Positions 8,823 to 17,919 of a stretch of 64,000 bases of DNA are shown here, piece after piece. Position 1 is the first letter of the stretch; the number at the start of each line of letters is the position of its first letter. Where the stretch lies: NCBI RefSeq assembly GCF_000518985.1, contig NZ_JAEQ01000001.1:372001-436000 (forward strand). Direction: 5' to 3'. Below the pieces are notes generated by a model. It was not told the DNA's origin and searched no databases. It was given only the letters and a program-made list of their open reading frames with translations. A program made the position numbers and the translations under genes. The stretch is from Chelativorans sp. J32 (GTDB taxonomy: Bacteria; Pseudomonadota; Alphaproteobacteria; Rhizobiales; Rhizobiaceae).

Positions 8823-9758
8823 TCACGACCTCTTCAGTTTTGGGTCGAGCGCGTCGCGCAGACCGTCGCCCATGAGATTGATGGCGAGCACCGTGATGAG
8901 GATGGCAAGACCCGGGAAGGTGACAACCCACCAGGCGCGCAGGATGAACTCGCGGGCCTCGGCCAGCATGGTGCCCCATTCGGGCGTGGGAGGTTGCGCT
9001 CCCATGCCGAGAAAGCCCAGGGCGGCTGCATCGAGGATCGCGTTGGAAAAGGAGAGCGTCGCCTGCACGATCAGCGGCGCCGTGCAGTTCGGCAGGATGG
9101 TCTTGAACATCAGCCGGAAATGGCCTGCACCCGCCACCTTCGCAGCCGTCACATAGTCCCTGGTCTTTTCCGCCATCACGGCCGCGCGCGTAAGCCGCAC
9201 GAAATGCGGCTGCAGCACCAGGGCGATGGCGATCATGGCGTTCATCAGGCCCGGTCCCAACACCGCGACCAGTACCAGGGCGAGAAGCAGGGACGGGAAG
9301 GCGAGAATGATGTCCATCAGCCGCATGATGACGGTGTCGACCGCGCCACGGAAATAGCCGGCGATAAGACCGACAACCACGCCCACCACCACTGCCAACG
9401 TGACCACCACCACGCCGATGAAGAGGGAGAAACGCGCTCCGTAGAGCAAGCGGGAGAGGATATCCCGACCGACGGCGTCCGTGCCCAGGATGTATTCCCA
9501 ACTGCCGCCTTCTTCCCACACGGGAGGCACCAGGAAGGCGCCACGCACCTGTGCGGTGGGGCTGTGTGGCGCGATCACTGGTGCCAGGATCGCCACCACG
9601 ACGATGAGGAGGAAAACCGCAAGTCCGACCAGCGCGCCGCGGTTCTGGCGGAAATAGTACCAGAACTCGGCAAATCTCGCGCGGCGGCTGGCATCCACGC
9701 TCGGGCCACCTTCCAACCCGATCGCGGCATTAGCTTCTTTTACGTTCATGGTAGCCAT
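8823..9758 (-). CDS. dppC: Dipeptide ABC transporter permease DppC
   Basis: A 311-residue inner-membrane permease of the binding-protein-dependent transport family, with about six membrane spans. An N-terminal cytoplasmic segment ends in FRQNRGALVGL. The extracytoplasmic loop carries LGTDAVGRDILSRLLYGARFSL, a DppC hallmark (quoted here in two overlapping parts: LGTDAVGRDILS and RLLYGARFSL). The EAA loop reads AAKVAGAGHFRLMFKTILPN. Two in-frame ATGs lie near the start (9758 and 9749); the first gives MATMNVKEAN. It begins one base after the dppB stop and ends two bases before dppD. Confidence 0.91.
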   Translation of the reverse strand: MATMNVKEANAAIGLEGGPSVDASRRARFAEFWYYFRQNRGALVGLAVFLLIVVVAILAPVIAPHSPTAQVRGAFLVPPVWEEGGSWEYILGTDAVGRDILSRLLYGARFSLFIGVVVVTLAVVVGVVVGLIAGYFRGAVDTVIMRLMDIILAFPSLLLALVLVAVLGPGLMNAMIAIALVLQPHFVRLTRAAVMAEKTRDYVTAAKVAGAGHFRLMFKTILPNCTAPLIVQATLSFSNAILDAAALGFLGMGAQPPTPEWGTMLAEAREFILRAWWVVTFPGLAILITVLAINLMGDGLRDALDPKLKRS

Positions 9759-9759
9759 G

Positions 9760-10764
9760 TCAGTGCCTGATCCTCGGGTTGATGAGACCGTAGAGCACGT
9801 CCACGATCAGGTTCACGACCATGATGATGGCTGCGATGAGCAGTAGGCCTCCCTGCACCACGGCGTAATCGCGCCGGAACACGCTATCCACCATCCATTT
9901 GCCGATGCCCGGCCAGGAGAAGATCGTCTCTGTAAGAATAGCGCCCGCCATGAGAACGCCCACCTGCAACCCGATCGTGGTGACGACCGGGATCAGCGCG
10001 TTGCGCAGGGCATGGAGTCCGATGACGCGTCGGGGCGGAAGGCCCTTGGCGCGCGCGGTGCGCACATAGTCCTCTCCCAGCACTTCGAGCATGGCCGAAC
10101 GGGTTTGCCGCGCAATGACGGCAAGCGGGATCGTGGCGAGCACGATGGTCGGCAAGATCAGATGCGAGAGTGCGGATTTGAAGGCCCCGGACTGGCCGGA
10201 AAGGAGGCTGTCGATCAGCATGAATCCTGTAACGGGAGGGAAGAAATAGAGGAGTGAGATCCGTCCCGATACCGGCGTCCATTGCAGCACGCCCGAGAAG
10301 AAGATGATGAGCAGCAGCCCCCACCAGAAGATTGGCATGGAATAGCCGACAAGCGCGAAGCCCATGACCGATTGGTCGAGCCAGGAACCCCGTTTCACCG
10401 CGGCCAGAACGCCGAGCGGCACACCGATCACGATCGCCAGGATTATGGCGCAAATCGAAAGTTCGAGCGTGGCGGGGAAGAGCGCGAGGAAATCGTCCAG
10501 CACCGGCCGTTTTGTGACGATGGAACTGCCGAAATCGCCACGGACGACGCCGCCGATATAGTCGAGATATTGAATCCAGAGCGGACGGTCGAACCCGAGC
10601 TCATGGGTGAGCGCTGCATGGCGCTCAGGCGACATCACGCGTTCGCCGGACATCAGCATCACCGGATCACCAGGCAAGACACGGATGAAGGCAAAGGCGA
10701 TGATGGACACGCCGATGAAGGTCGGGATGAGAACCGCAAGCCGCCGGAGCAGGAACCGGAACAT
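9760..10764 (-). CDS. dppB: Dipeptide ABC transporter permease DppB
   Basis: A 334-residue permease that pairs with DppC. It starts MFRFLLRRLAVLIP; this ATG at 10762-10764 has an AGGAG site 11 bases upstream and matches family starts, so the 16 codons open upstream are discarded. Features include the first span LAVLIPTFIGVSIIAFAFI, the periplasmic LPGDPVMLMSG segment and the EAA loop EDYVRTARAKGLPPRRVIG. It follows dppA after a gap of about 120 bp containing a strong hairpin. Confidence 0.91.
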   Translation of the reverse strand: MFRFLLRRLAVLIPTFIGVSIIAFAFIRVLPGDPVMLMSGERVMSPERHAALTHELGFDRPLWIQYLDYIGGVVRGDFGSSIVTKRPVLDDFLALFPATLELSICAIILAIVIGVPLGVLAAVKRGSWLDQSVMGFALVGYSMPIFWWGLLLIIFFSGVLQWTPVSGRISLLYFFPPVTGFMLIDSLLSGQSGAFKSALSHLILPTIVLATIPLAVIARQTRSAMLEVLGEDYVRTARAKGLPPRRVIGLHALRNALIPVVTTIGLQVGVLMAGAILTETIFSWPGIGKWMVDSVFRRDYAVVQGGLLLIAAIIMVVNLIVDVLYGLINPRIRH

Positions 10765-10835
10765 ACGCTTTCGATCTCCTGAACTAAACATGGAGGCCGC
10801 AAGGGCGGCCATATTCTACTCAAATTTGCAAAGAA

Positions 10836-10857
10836 GCGCGCCGGTTTCCCGGCGCGC
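10836..10857 (-). terminator. Hairpin between dppA and dppB, probable attenuator or mRNA stabiliser
   Basis: GCGCGCCGG (10836-10844), loop TTTC and CCGGCGCGC (10849-10857) make a perfect 9-bp stem, followed on the minus strand by TTCTTTGCAAATTTG. It is placed where binding-protein operons often have a partial terminator or 3'-protecting stem, so that the binding protein is made in excess over the membrane parts. Confidence 0.65.
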
Positions 10858-10882
10858 CTCCCTATATCCCGGAATGGAATCT

Positions 10883-12478
10883 CTATTCGGCGAGGTCAAC
10901 GCCCTCGAAGGCAAAGTCGCCGAGCGGGCTCTGCACGAAGCCCTCGACTTCCTTGCGCATCGGCACGACCGAGAGCGAGTGGTCGAGCGTCGCCCAAGGG
11001 GCTTCACGCTTGAAGACGACCTGAGCCTGCTCGTAAAGCTTCGTGCGTTCCGCCTGGTCTGAGGCCTGCTTTGCCTGCATGACGAGATTGTTGAACTCCT
11101 CGTTGCACCATTGTGCGCGGTTGTTGCCGCCCACAGCGTCGCAGCCGAGCAGGGTGTGGAGGAAGTTGTCCGGGTCGCCGTTGTCGCCCGTCCAGCCGAG
11201 GATCACCGCGCCGTCGCGCTTCACGTCGCTCGAGCGCTGGAGATATTCCGCCCACTCATAGGAGACGATCTCGACATTGACGCCGATCTTCTGGAAGTCG
11301 GACTGGATCAGTTCGGCCGCCCGGCGCGCGTTCAGCATGTAGGGCCGGCTCACCGGCATCGCCCACACTTTCATGGAAAGATTGCTGACGCCCGCTTCCT
11401 CGAGCATTTTCTTGGCTGCATCGGGATCGTACGGATCGTCTTCGATGGAGTCGTTATAGGACCACATCGTCGGCGGGATCGGATTCTTGGCGGGGGTCGC
11501 CATGCCCTGGAACACTGCGTCGACGATCGCCTGTTTGTTGATCGCCATGTTCAGTGCCTTGCGCACTTCGGGCTTGTCGAAGGGTGCCATCTGGGTGTTG
11601 TAAGCCAGATAGGCGACGTTCAGGCCTTCCTGCTCCATCACCTTCAGATTGGGATCGGCCTTCATCTCCTCCACGTCCGCCGCATTGGGGAACGGCATGA
11701 GGTGGCATTCGCCCGCCTTCAGCTTCTGATAGCGTACGGATGCGTCCGGCGTGATGGCGAAAACGAGGTCATCGATCTTCTGCTTGCCGTTCCAGTAATC
11801 CTCATGCGCCCGGTAGCGGATGACCGCGTCCTGCTGGTAGGCGACGAATTCGTAGGGGCCTGTTCCCAGCGGCTGCTGGTTGAGCAACTGCATCTGCCCG
11901 TCTGCTTCCAGCTTGTCGGCATATTCTTTGGAAATGATCGATGCGAAGGGCATGGCCACATTGGCCAGGAACGGCGCTTCCGGTTGCTTGAGCGTGAAGC
12001 GCACCGTCATGTCATCGACCTTTTCGATCGACTGGATAAGCTCCGGGAAGCCCATGCCGTTGAAGTATTCCCAGGAAGCGCCGGCGACATATTGGTGCCA
12101 GGGATTGTCGCTCTTGAGCTGGCGCTCGTAGGAGAAGATCACGTCATCGGCGTTGAGGTCGCGCGTGGGGGTGAAGAAATCCGTGGTCTGGAACTTCACG
12201 CCCGGCCGCAGCTTGAAAGTATACTGCAGGCCGTCGTCCGAAATCTCCCAGCTTTCGGCAAGCCCCGGGATGGTTTCGGTCGTGCCCGGCTTGAATTCGA
12301 GCAGCCGGTTGTAGACCGTGTGAGCTGCGGCATCGAACGTCGTTCCGGCCGTATAGAGGCCAGGGTCGAATCCTTCAGGCGAGCCTTCCGAGCAATATAC
12401 GAAGGTCTTCGCGCCCGCCGCGCCGCTCAAAGTCGTTGCGGCCAGCAGGGCTGCCGCGAACATCATTTTGGTTTTCAT
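10883..12478 (-). CDS. dppA: Dipeptide-binding periplasmic protein DppA
   Basis: A 531-residue family 5 solute-binding protein. The start is MKTKMMFAAALLAATTLSGA, a clear Sec signal peptide, and the ATG follows GGGAGAACCC; longer frames upstream lack this. The mature protein begins KTFVYCSEGSPEGFDPGLY and keeps landmarks known from enterobacterial DppA, such as LNADDVIFSYERQ, PEAPFLANVAMPFASI, TPDASVRYQKLKAGEC and IPPTMWSYND. It delivers dipeptides (possibly also haem or aminolevulinate in some species) to DppBCDF. First gene of the operon; its promoter lies within 12479-12704, shared divergently with the DUF924 gene. Confidence 0.93.
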   Translation of the reverse strand: MKTKMMFAAALLAATTLSGAAGAKTFVYCSEGSPEGFDPGLYTAGTTFDAAAHTVYNRLLEFKPGTTETIPGLAESWEISDDGLQYTFKLRPGVKFQTTDFFTPTRDLNADDVIFSYERQLKSDNPWHQYVAGASWEYFNGMGFPELIQSIEKVDDMTVRFTLKQPEAPFLANVAMPFASIISKEYADKLEADGQMQLLNQQPLGTGPYEFVAYQQDAVIRYRAHEDYWNGKQKIDDLVFAITPDASVRYQKLKAGECHLMPFPNAADVEEMKADPNLKVMEQEGLNVAYLAYNTQMAPFDKPEVRKALNMAINKQAIVDAVFQGMATPAKNPIPPTMWSYNDSIEDDPYDPDAAKKMLEEAGVSNLSMKVWAMPVSRPYMLNARRAAELIQSDFQKIGVNVEIVSYEWAEYLQRSSDVKRDGAVILGWTGDNGDPDNFLHTLLGCDAVGGNNRAQWCNEEFNNLVMQAKQASDQAERTKLYEQAQVVFKREAPWATLDHSLSVVPMRKEVEGFVQSPLGDFAFEGVDLAE

Positions 12479-12704
12479 GTGGGTTCTCCCAGTGTTATTT
12501 CGAGCCGTTCCCAGGGGCTCTTGGGGCCGCATATAAGCAAAGTTCTCCGACCAAGGAAACACCCCCGCAACCTGGGCCTACAAATCTTTTCATTGTGCAA
12601 CTTTTGATGTGGTGGCCAAATAGAGGTGGACAGTCGGCGCCTCTCGCCCCCACATTGGGGCGTGCGCTTCACGACGGAAGCAAAGACGACGCCGGGAGCA
12701 GTTC

Positions 12705-13256
12705 ATGACCGATCAATGGATCGAGGAAATTCTTTCCTTCTGGTTCGAGGAAGTGGGTGAGAAGCGATGGTTCGACTCTTCGCCGGAACTCGACCAGGCC
12801 ATTCGGGACCGTTTCGGAGCTCTGTATGAGCGCCTTGCGGCAAACCTACCCGACAAAGCCATAAAGGATCAGCGGGCGGCGCTTGCGGCGGTCATCCTGT
12901 TTGACCAGTTCCCGCGTAACATGTATCGCGGCACGGCCGCCGCCTTCGTGACCGACGATCTCGCGCTGCGGATCGCCCGCGACGCGCTTGACAGGAATTT
13001 CGATGACGGTCTCACGCCGGGTGAGAAACAGTTCCTGTACATGCCGTTCATGCATTCGGAGGTCTCGGCGGACCAGGAGCATGCAGTCATGCTCTTCAAG
13101 GCGCTCGGCAACGAGGAGGCGCTGCGATACGCGATCGAGCACCGCGACATCATAGAGCGTTTCGGGCGGTTCCCGCATCGAAACCGGGCTCTTGGCCGCG
13201 AGAGCACCCAGGACGAGCTGGCCTTTCTGGAAGGGCATAAAGGATACGGCCAGTGA
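12705..13256 (+). CDS. DUF924 family protein
   Basis: A 183-residue soluble all-helical protein of the DUF924 family, which has a TPR-like fold and no established activity. Landmarks are the N-terminal IEEILSFWFEEVG and RWFDSSPELDQAI, VILFDQFPRNMYRGT, and the C-terminal FGRFPHRNRALGRESTQDEL. These are the most conserved parts of the family. The ATG follows GGGAGCAGTTC. It is divergent from dppA across 226 bp. Nothing in its neighbours indicates a function. Confidence 0.87.
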   Translation: MTDQWIEEILSFWFEEVGEKRWFDSSPELDQAIRDRFGALYERLAANLPDKAIKDQRAALAAVILFDQFPRNMYRGTAAAFVTDDLALRIARDALDRNFDDGLTPGEKQFLYMPFMHSEVSADQEHAVMLFKALGNEEALRYAIEHRDIIERFGRFPHRNRALGRESTQDELAFLEGHKGYGQ

Positions 13257-13372
13257 TGCGCCTCTTGCCCTGCCGCACGACCGTACCATAATGGGAATAT
13301 CGGGTGGGGTGCCGGGCTCGCTCGCGCCGCCCGGCTGCGGAATTCCAGGGGAGGTATCCGAGGGAGGGAAAA

Positions 13373-15688
13373 TTGGCGAAAATCGGCAGTGGCCGAAAGG
13401 ATGATGCTGCGGGCTCTGATAAGGGAGCCGCTGAAGTGCCGGTGAAAACGGTTGCCAGAGCTGCCAAGAAGACCGGGGCAAGCAAGGCTTCGAGCCTTAA
13501 GAAGAACCCGCCGAAGGCGCCCGGCCAGGAAGCGAAGGCCGGAACACGGAAGGACGAGCCTGCTGCCGTGAAAGCGGTCAAGAGCAGGAAGCAAATATCT
13601 GAAGGCTCGGCCACGGTGGCGGGAGGCGGGGCCCCGGCAGAGCTGACGGACAGCAAGGCCGCACCAAAGGACAAGGCCATCCGTCGCGCGGCCGACCAGC
13701 CAAAGACGCAGGTGGGCGCGGGAAGGCGCAGCGCAAGTTCTGGCAAGAAGGCGAAAGCCGCGCCTGTCTCGGCAGCACCTGCGGCGACCGTTGCCGCCAC
13801 GGAGAAAGCCAGCTCTCCGAAGAAGTCGCGTCCAACAAGAACCGCCTCTAACAAACCAGCCGCCGGCAGCAACGGCGCGTTGAAAAATGCACCCGCCGCG
13901 CAGGAAAAAGCGGCCATGGAAAAGGGCGCGCCGAAATCGAAATCCGGGCGCAAGTCCGGAACCAAAACGGCTTCCGCCAATAGCAAGGCGGCCAAAACAG
14001 ATTCACATCCGGCGGATATCGCAGCTTCAAAGCCCTGGCTGAAGAGCTATCCCGAGGGCATTCCCGCCGAAATCGAGCCGTTCCGCCATAATTCGATCGC
14101 CGACATGCTGCTTGAGGCTTGCCGCCGTTTCGGCAGCCGGCCGGCGTTTACCTCGATGGGTAAGTCGATCAGTTTTGCAGAGCTGGAGAAGGCCTCCCGC
14201 GACTTCGCCGCCTATCTGCAGTCAACAGGGCTGAAGAAGGGCGCGCGCATAGCCGTCATGATGCCCAATCTGTTGCAGTACCCGGTCGTCATTATGGCTG
14301 TGTTGCGCGCGGGCTATGTCGTCGTGAATGTGAACCCGCTCTATACCGCACGCGAACTTGAGCAACAGCTCAACGATTCCGGCGCCGAGGCGATCGTGAT
14401 CCTGGAGAATTTCGCGAAGGCTTTGCAGGCGGCCATCGGCGGTACGAATGTGAAGCACGTGATTGTCGCCTCGATGGGTGACATGCTGGGCATCAAGGGG
14501 CATGTCGTGAACCTCGTCGTGCGCCGGGTGAAGAAGCTTGTGCCCGCATGGAGCATTCCCGGTCATGCGACCTTCCGGCAAGCGATGCGGCAGGGAGCTG
14601 CCGCTCGATTCTCCCAGTCGGAAGTCTCGCTCGATGACATTGCCTTCCTGCAATATACGGGGGGCACCACCGGGGTTGCCAAAGGCGCGGTACTTCTTCA
14701 TCGCAATGTGCTCGCCAATGTGATGCAGAGCGAGATCTGGCTCAGGACGGCTTATCTCAGCGAGCGCAAGGAGCCGGAACGGCTTGTCTTCGTCTGCGCC
14801 CTGCCGCTCTACCACATCTATGCAATGACCGTGAACGCGATGACGGGCATCAAGCTCGGTGCCGAGAACATCATGATCCCAAATCCGCGGGACATTCCGG
14901 CGCTGGTGAAGGAAGTCGGCAAATATCCCTTCAATGTTTTCATCGGCCTCAACACGCTGTTCAATGCGTTGCTCAACAACAAGGACTTCCGGAAGCTGAA
15001 TTTCGAGCATCTTCACTTCACCCTGGGCGGCGGCATGGCTGTGCAACGCTCGGTGGCCGAACGTTGGAAGACGCTGACCGGCCATACGATCTCGGAGGGC
15101 TACGGCCTATCGGAGACGTCACCCGTGGCCACGATCAACCGCCTGGACCGGGACGAGTTCACCGGCACCATCGGTTTGCCGCTCCCCTCCACCGAGGTGG
15201 CGATCCGCGACGACAATGGACGTGACGTGAAACTCGGCGAGGTGGGCGAAATCTGCATCCGTGGGCCGCAGGTGATGCCCGGCTACTGGAACCAGCCCGA
15301 AGAGACGGCAAAGGTCATCATGCCGGACGGCTTCCTCAAGACAGGTGATATGGGCACCATGGACGAGACCGGGCACATCAGGATCGTCGACCGCAAGAAG
15401 GACATGATCCTGGTCTCCGGCTTCAACGTCTATCCGAACGAGATCGAGGACGTGCTGGCGCATCATCCCGGCGTGCTGGAGGTGGCTGCCATCGGCGTGC
15501 CGGACGAGCATTCCGGCGAGGTGCCCAAGGTCTTTGTGGTCAAGAAGGATCCATCCCTCACCGAAAAGGACATCCTCGCCTATTGCCGCGAGAACCTGAC
15601 CGGCTACAAGCGGCCGCGGCACGTGGAATTCCGTAGCGAGCTGCCCAAGACGAATGTGGGGAAGATCCTGAGGCGGGAGCTCAGGTGA
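13373..15688 (+). CDS. Long-chain fatty-acyl-CoA ligase with lysine/alanine-rich N-terminal extension
   Basis: An AMP-forming acyl-CoA synthetase (FadD group) that activates fatty acids for degradation or lipid synthesis. The catalytic core starts around PWLKSYPEGIPAEIEPF. It contains the P-loop YTGGTTGVAKGA, the adenylate motif GYGLSETSP, the hinge region KTGDMG...DRKKDMILVSGFNVYP and the acyl-transfer lysine region LPKTNVGKILRREL. Before the core come about 220 residues rich in Lys, Ala, Ser and Pro, resembling a histone H1/PhaF-like tail. Start: TTG at 13373 follows AGGGAGGGAAAA. A GTG at 13304 is possible, and an ATG at 13916 would remove most of the tail. Codon use in the tail is GC3-rich like the core, supporting translation. 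Followed by a convergent SMR gene. Confidence 0.83.
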   Translation: MAKIGSGRKDDAAGSDKGAAEVPVKTVARAAKKTGASKASSLKKNPPKAPGQEAKAGTRKDEPAAVKAVKSRKQISEGSATVAGGGAPAELTDSKAAPKDKAIRRAADQPKTQVGAGRRSASSGKKAKAAPVSAAPAATVAATEKASSPKKSRPTRTASNKPAAGSNGALKNAPAAQEKAAMEKGAPKSKSGRKSGTKTASANSKAAKTDSHPADIAASKPWLKSYPEGIPAEIEPFRHNSIADMLLEACRRFGSRPAFTSMGKSISFAELEKASRDFAAYLQSTGLKKGARIAVMMPNLLQYPVVIMAVLRAGYVVVNVNPLYTARELEQQLNDSGAEAIVILENFAKALQAAIGGTNVKHVIVASMGDMLGIKGHVVNLVVRRVKKLVPAWSIPGHATFRQAMRQGAAARFSQSEVSLDDIAFLQYTGGTTGVAKGAVLLHRNVLANVMQSEIWLRTAYLSERKEPERLVFVCALPLYHIYAMTVNAMTGIKLGAENIMIPNPRDIPALVKEVGKYPFNVFIGLNTLFNALLNNKDFRKLNFEHLHFTLGGGMAVQRSVAERWKTLTGHTISEGYGLSETSPVATINRLDRDEFTGTIGLPLPSTEVAIRDDNGRDVKLGEVGEICIRGPQVMPGYWNQPEETAKVIMPDGFLKTGDMGTMDETGHIRIVDRKKDMILVSGFNVYPNEIEDVLAHHPGVLEVAAIGVPDEHSGEVPKVFVVKKDPSLTEKDILAYCRENLTGYKRPRHVEFRSELPKTNVGKILRRELR

Positions 15689-15707
15689 CCGCCTCTCCCA
15701 GATCCTC

Positions 15708-16052
15708 TCAGTGCGAGATGGATTGCGAGAAGACGTTGACGATCACCACGCCGATGATGATGAAGCCTAAGCCAACCATCGCCGCCAGATCCAAGGATTG
15801 GCGGAATACGATATAGCCGATCGCCGAAATCAGGACGATTCCGAGGCCGCTCCAGATCGCATAGGCCAAACCGACCGGAATGGTCTTCAGCGCCACGGAA
15901 AGAAAATAGAACGCGGCCAGATAGCAGACCGCCATGATCGCGGTTGGCAGGACCTTGGTGAATTGTTCCGATTTCTGCAGGAAGGTCGTGCCCACGACCT
16001 CCAAGGCGATCGCTATTCCGAGCGCAGCATAGGTGATTATCGCAGGCCTCAT
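15708..16052 (-). CDS. Small multidrug resistance (SMR) efflux protein, EmrE/SugE type
   Basis: A 114-residue four-helix proton-coupled efflux protein that works as a dimer. The essential membrane glutamate is present at position 18 (IALEVVGT). The SMR signature around VGLAYAIWSGLGIV and the last helix with GLGFIIIGVVIVNVFS follow. In the EmrE subgroup the segment after the glutamate reads GTTFLQKSEQFT-like, as here, so it more likely exports cationic compounds or polyamines than guanidinium. It is 84 bp downstream of pgi on the same strand. Confidence 0.9.
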   Translation of the reverse strand: MRPAIITYAALGIAIALEVVGTTFLQKSEQFTKVLPTAIMAVCYLAAFYFLSVALKTIPVGLAYAIWSGLGIVLISAIGYIVFRQSLDLAAMVGLGFIIIGVVIVNVFSQSISH

Positions 16053-16136
16053 CCGGGCAGATTCCTTGAGTGTTGAAGAGCGGCCAAAGGAAACGTCACA
16101 GCTCTGGATGGTCGACTGTCTTGGTTGAGTGTGCGC

Positions 16137-17777
16137 TCAATGCCGGCGCTGCAATTCCGCAATCCGGCCCACCAGGCCTGCCGTGGAGCTGTCACGTCCG
16201 GCCGCGCTCTCCTTGCCCTCCACCACCGGCAGGAGTTCCGTTGCGAGCTCCTTTCCGAGCTCCACACCCCACTGGTCGAAGGCATTGATGCGGAAGAGAG
16301 CCGCCTCCACGAACACCCGGTGTTCGTAGAGCGCTATCAGCCGGCCGAGGGTGAACGGGTCTAGCTTCGCATAGAGGATCGTGAGCGACGGCCGGTTTCC
16401 GGGGAAGACGCGATGCGGCGCGAGCTTTTCCGCCTCCGCCTCGCTCATGCCCTTCGCCAGAAGCTGTGCCTTCGCCTGTTCCAAGGTGCGGCCCTTCATC
16501 AGCGCCTCGGATTGTGCAAGGCAATTGGCGATGAGCAGGTCGTGATGATGCTTCAGCTCCGGCTCATGCCCCTCTGCGGCGATCATGAATTCGACGGGGA
16601 TAACATCCGTGCCCTGATGCAGGAGCTGAAAGAAGGCATGCTGGCCGTTGGTGCCCGGCTCCCCCCAGACGAGTGGCCCGGTCGGCGTGGCGACCGGCTC
16701 GCCCTCCAGCGTGACGCATTTGCCATTCGATTCCATATCGAGCTGCTGAAGATAGGCTGGTAGCCGTGCAAGCCGCTGATCATAGGGGATAACGGCACGC
16801 GCCGGATAGCCGCAGATCACGCGATGCCAGAAGCCGACAAGGCCCAGCATCATCGGCAGATTCTCGCGCGCCGGCGCCTCGCGGAAATGCCGGTCCATCG
16901 CCTCGGCACCGGCGAGGAACCGGCGGAAGTTCTCCGGCCCCACCGCAATCATGATCGGCAGGCCGATGGCGGACCAGAGCGAATACCGACCGCCCACCCA
17001 ATCCCAGAAGCCGAAGACACGGTTCTCGTCTATTCCGAAGGCCGCCACCTTGTCGAGCGCGGTCGAGACGGCCGAGAAATGCGCGCCGACGGCGTCCTGC
17101 CCCAGTTTTCCGGCGATCCAGGCACGGGCTGTGCCCGCATTCGTCATGGTCTCGATCGTGGTGAAGGTTTTGGAGGCGATGATGAAGAGCGTCGTCTCCG
17201 GGGCGAGGCCCTTCAGCGTGTCATGGATATGCGCGCCGTCCACATTGGAGACGTAGTGGAGTCGAGGCCCATCGTGATAGGGCGCGAGCGCCAGCGTCGC
17301 CATCACCGGCCCAAGATCGGAGCCGCCTATGCCGATATTCACCACATCGGTGAAGGGCTTACCCGTGGCACCCTTGATCGTGCCGGAGCGGATCCCTTCG
17401 GCAAAGGCGCTCATTGCGGCAAGCACGCCCTCCACCTCGGCCATCACATCCCTGCCATCGAGCATCACCGGCCGGTTCGCATCGTTCCGCAGCGCCGTGT
17501 GCAGCACGGCCCGGTTCTCCGTCACATTGATTCGAGCGCCGGAAAACATCGCCTCGCGGCGTTCCGCCACGCCCGCCGCCTCAGCGAGGCTTTCGAGAAG
17601 CGCGAGCGTCTCATCGGTGACGGCGCATTTGGAATAGTCGAGAAGCATGTCGTCCAGCGTCGCCGAAAAACGCGTGAAACGGCCGGGATCCTGGGTAAAA
17701 GCCTTGCGCAAGTCGAAATTCTCGTTCTCCTCGCGGTATTGCCGCAGCGCATCCAAGGCTTGGGCGTAGGCGCTCAT
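16137..17777 (-). CDS. pgi: Glucose-6-phosphate isomerase
   Basis: This 546-residue enzyme interconverts glucose-6-phosphate and fructose-6-phosphate. PGI landmarks include [14 protein letters not shown], the phosphate-binding [13 protein letters not shown], the signature [14 protein letters not shown], and [14 protein letters not shown] near the C-terminus. The reading frame stays open upstream opposite the MocR gene, but the ATG at 17775-17777 ([11 protein letters not shown]) has a correct AGGAG site and normal length. It is divergent from the MocR-type regulator with 142 bp between starts. Confidence 0.95.
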   Translation of the reverse strand: MSAYAQALDALRQYREENENFDLRKAFTQDPGRFTRFSATLDDMLLDYSKCAVTDETLALLESLAEAAGVAERREAMFSGARINVTENRAVLHTALRNDANRPVMLDGRDVMAEVEGVLAAMSAFAEGIRSGTIKGATGKPFTDVVNIGIGGSDLGPVMATLALAPYHDGPRLHYVSNVDGAHIHDTLKGLAPETTLFIIASKTFTTIETMTNAGTARAWIAGKLGQDAVGAHFSAVSTALDKVAAFGIDENRVFGFWDWVGGRYSLWSAIGLPIMIAVGPENFRRFLAGAEAMDRHFREAPARENLPMMLGLVGFWHRVICGYPARAVIPYDQRLARLPAYLQQLDMESNGKCVTLEGEPVATPTGPLVWGEPGTNGQHAFFQLLHQGTDVIPVEFMIAAEGHEPELKHHHDLLIANCLAQSEALMKGRTLEQAKAQLLAKGMSEAEAEKLAPHRVFPGNRPSLTILYAKLDPFTLGRLIALYEHRVFVEAALFRINAFDQWGVELGKELATELLPVVEGKESAAGRDSSTAGLVGRIAELQRRH

Positions 17778-17919
17778 GATCCCGATCTCCTGTTCGTTGC
17801 GGAGGTGAAACTTAGGGTGCGCCGCAGCAAAAGGGAAGCGATGCCGCTGGCTTAATCGCTTGGACCACGCTTGCAGCGGCGGCTGCTTGGGCGTAGGCTC
17901 CGCCGCGCCGGAGGATAGC

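Noticed and set aside
11111-12607. Open frame of 498 codons on the plus strand opposite dppA
   Set aside because: It is the complementary-strand shadow of a clear DppA gene, rich in His and Arg as expected from reversed GC-biased codons, and has no domain or ribosome site.
13304-13372. GTG at 13304 as start of the acyl-CoA ligase
   Set aside because: Lacks a good ribosome site, whereas TTG at 13373 directly follows AGGGAGGG.
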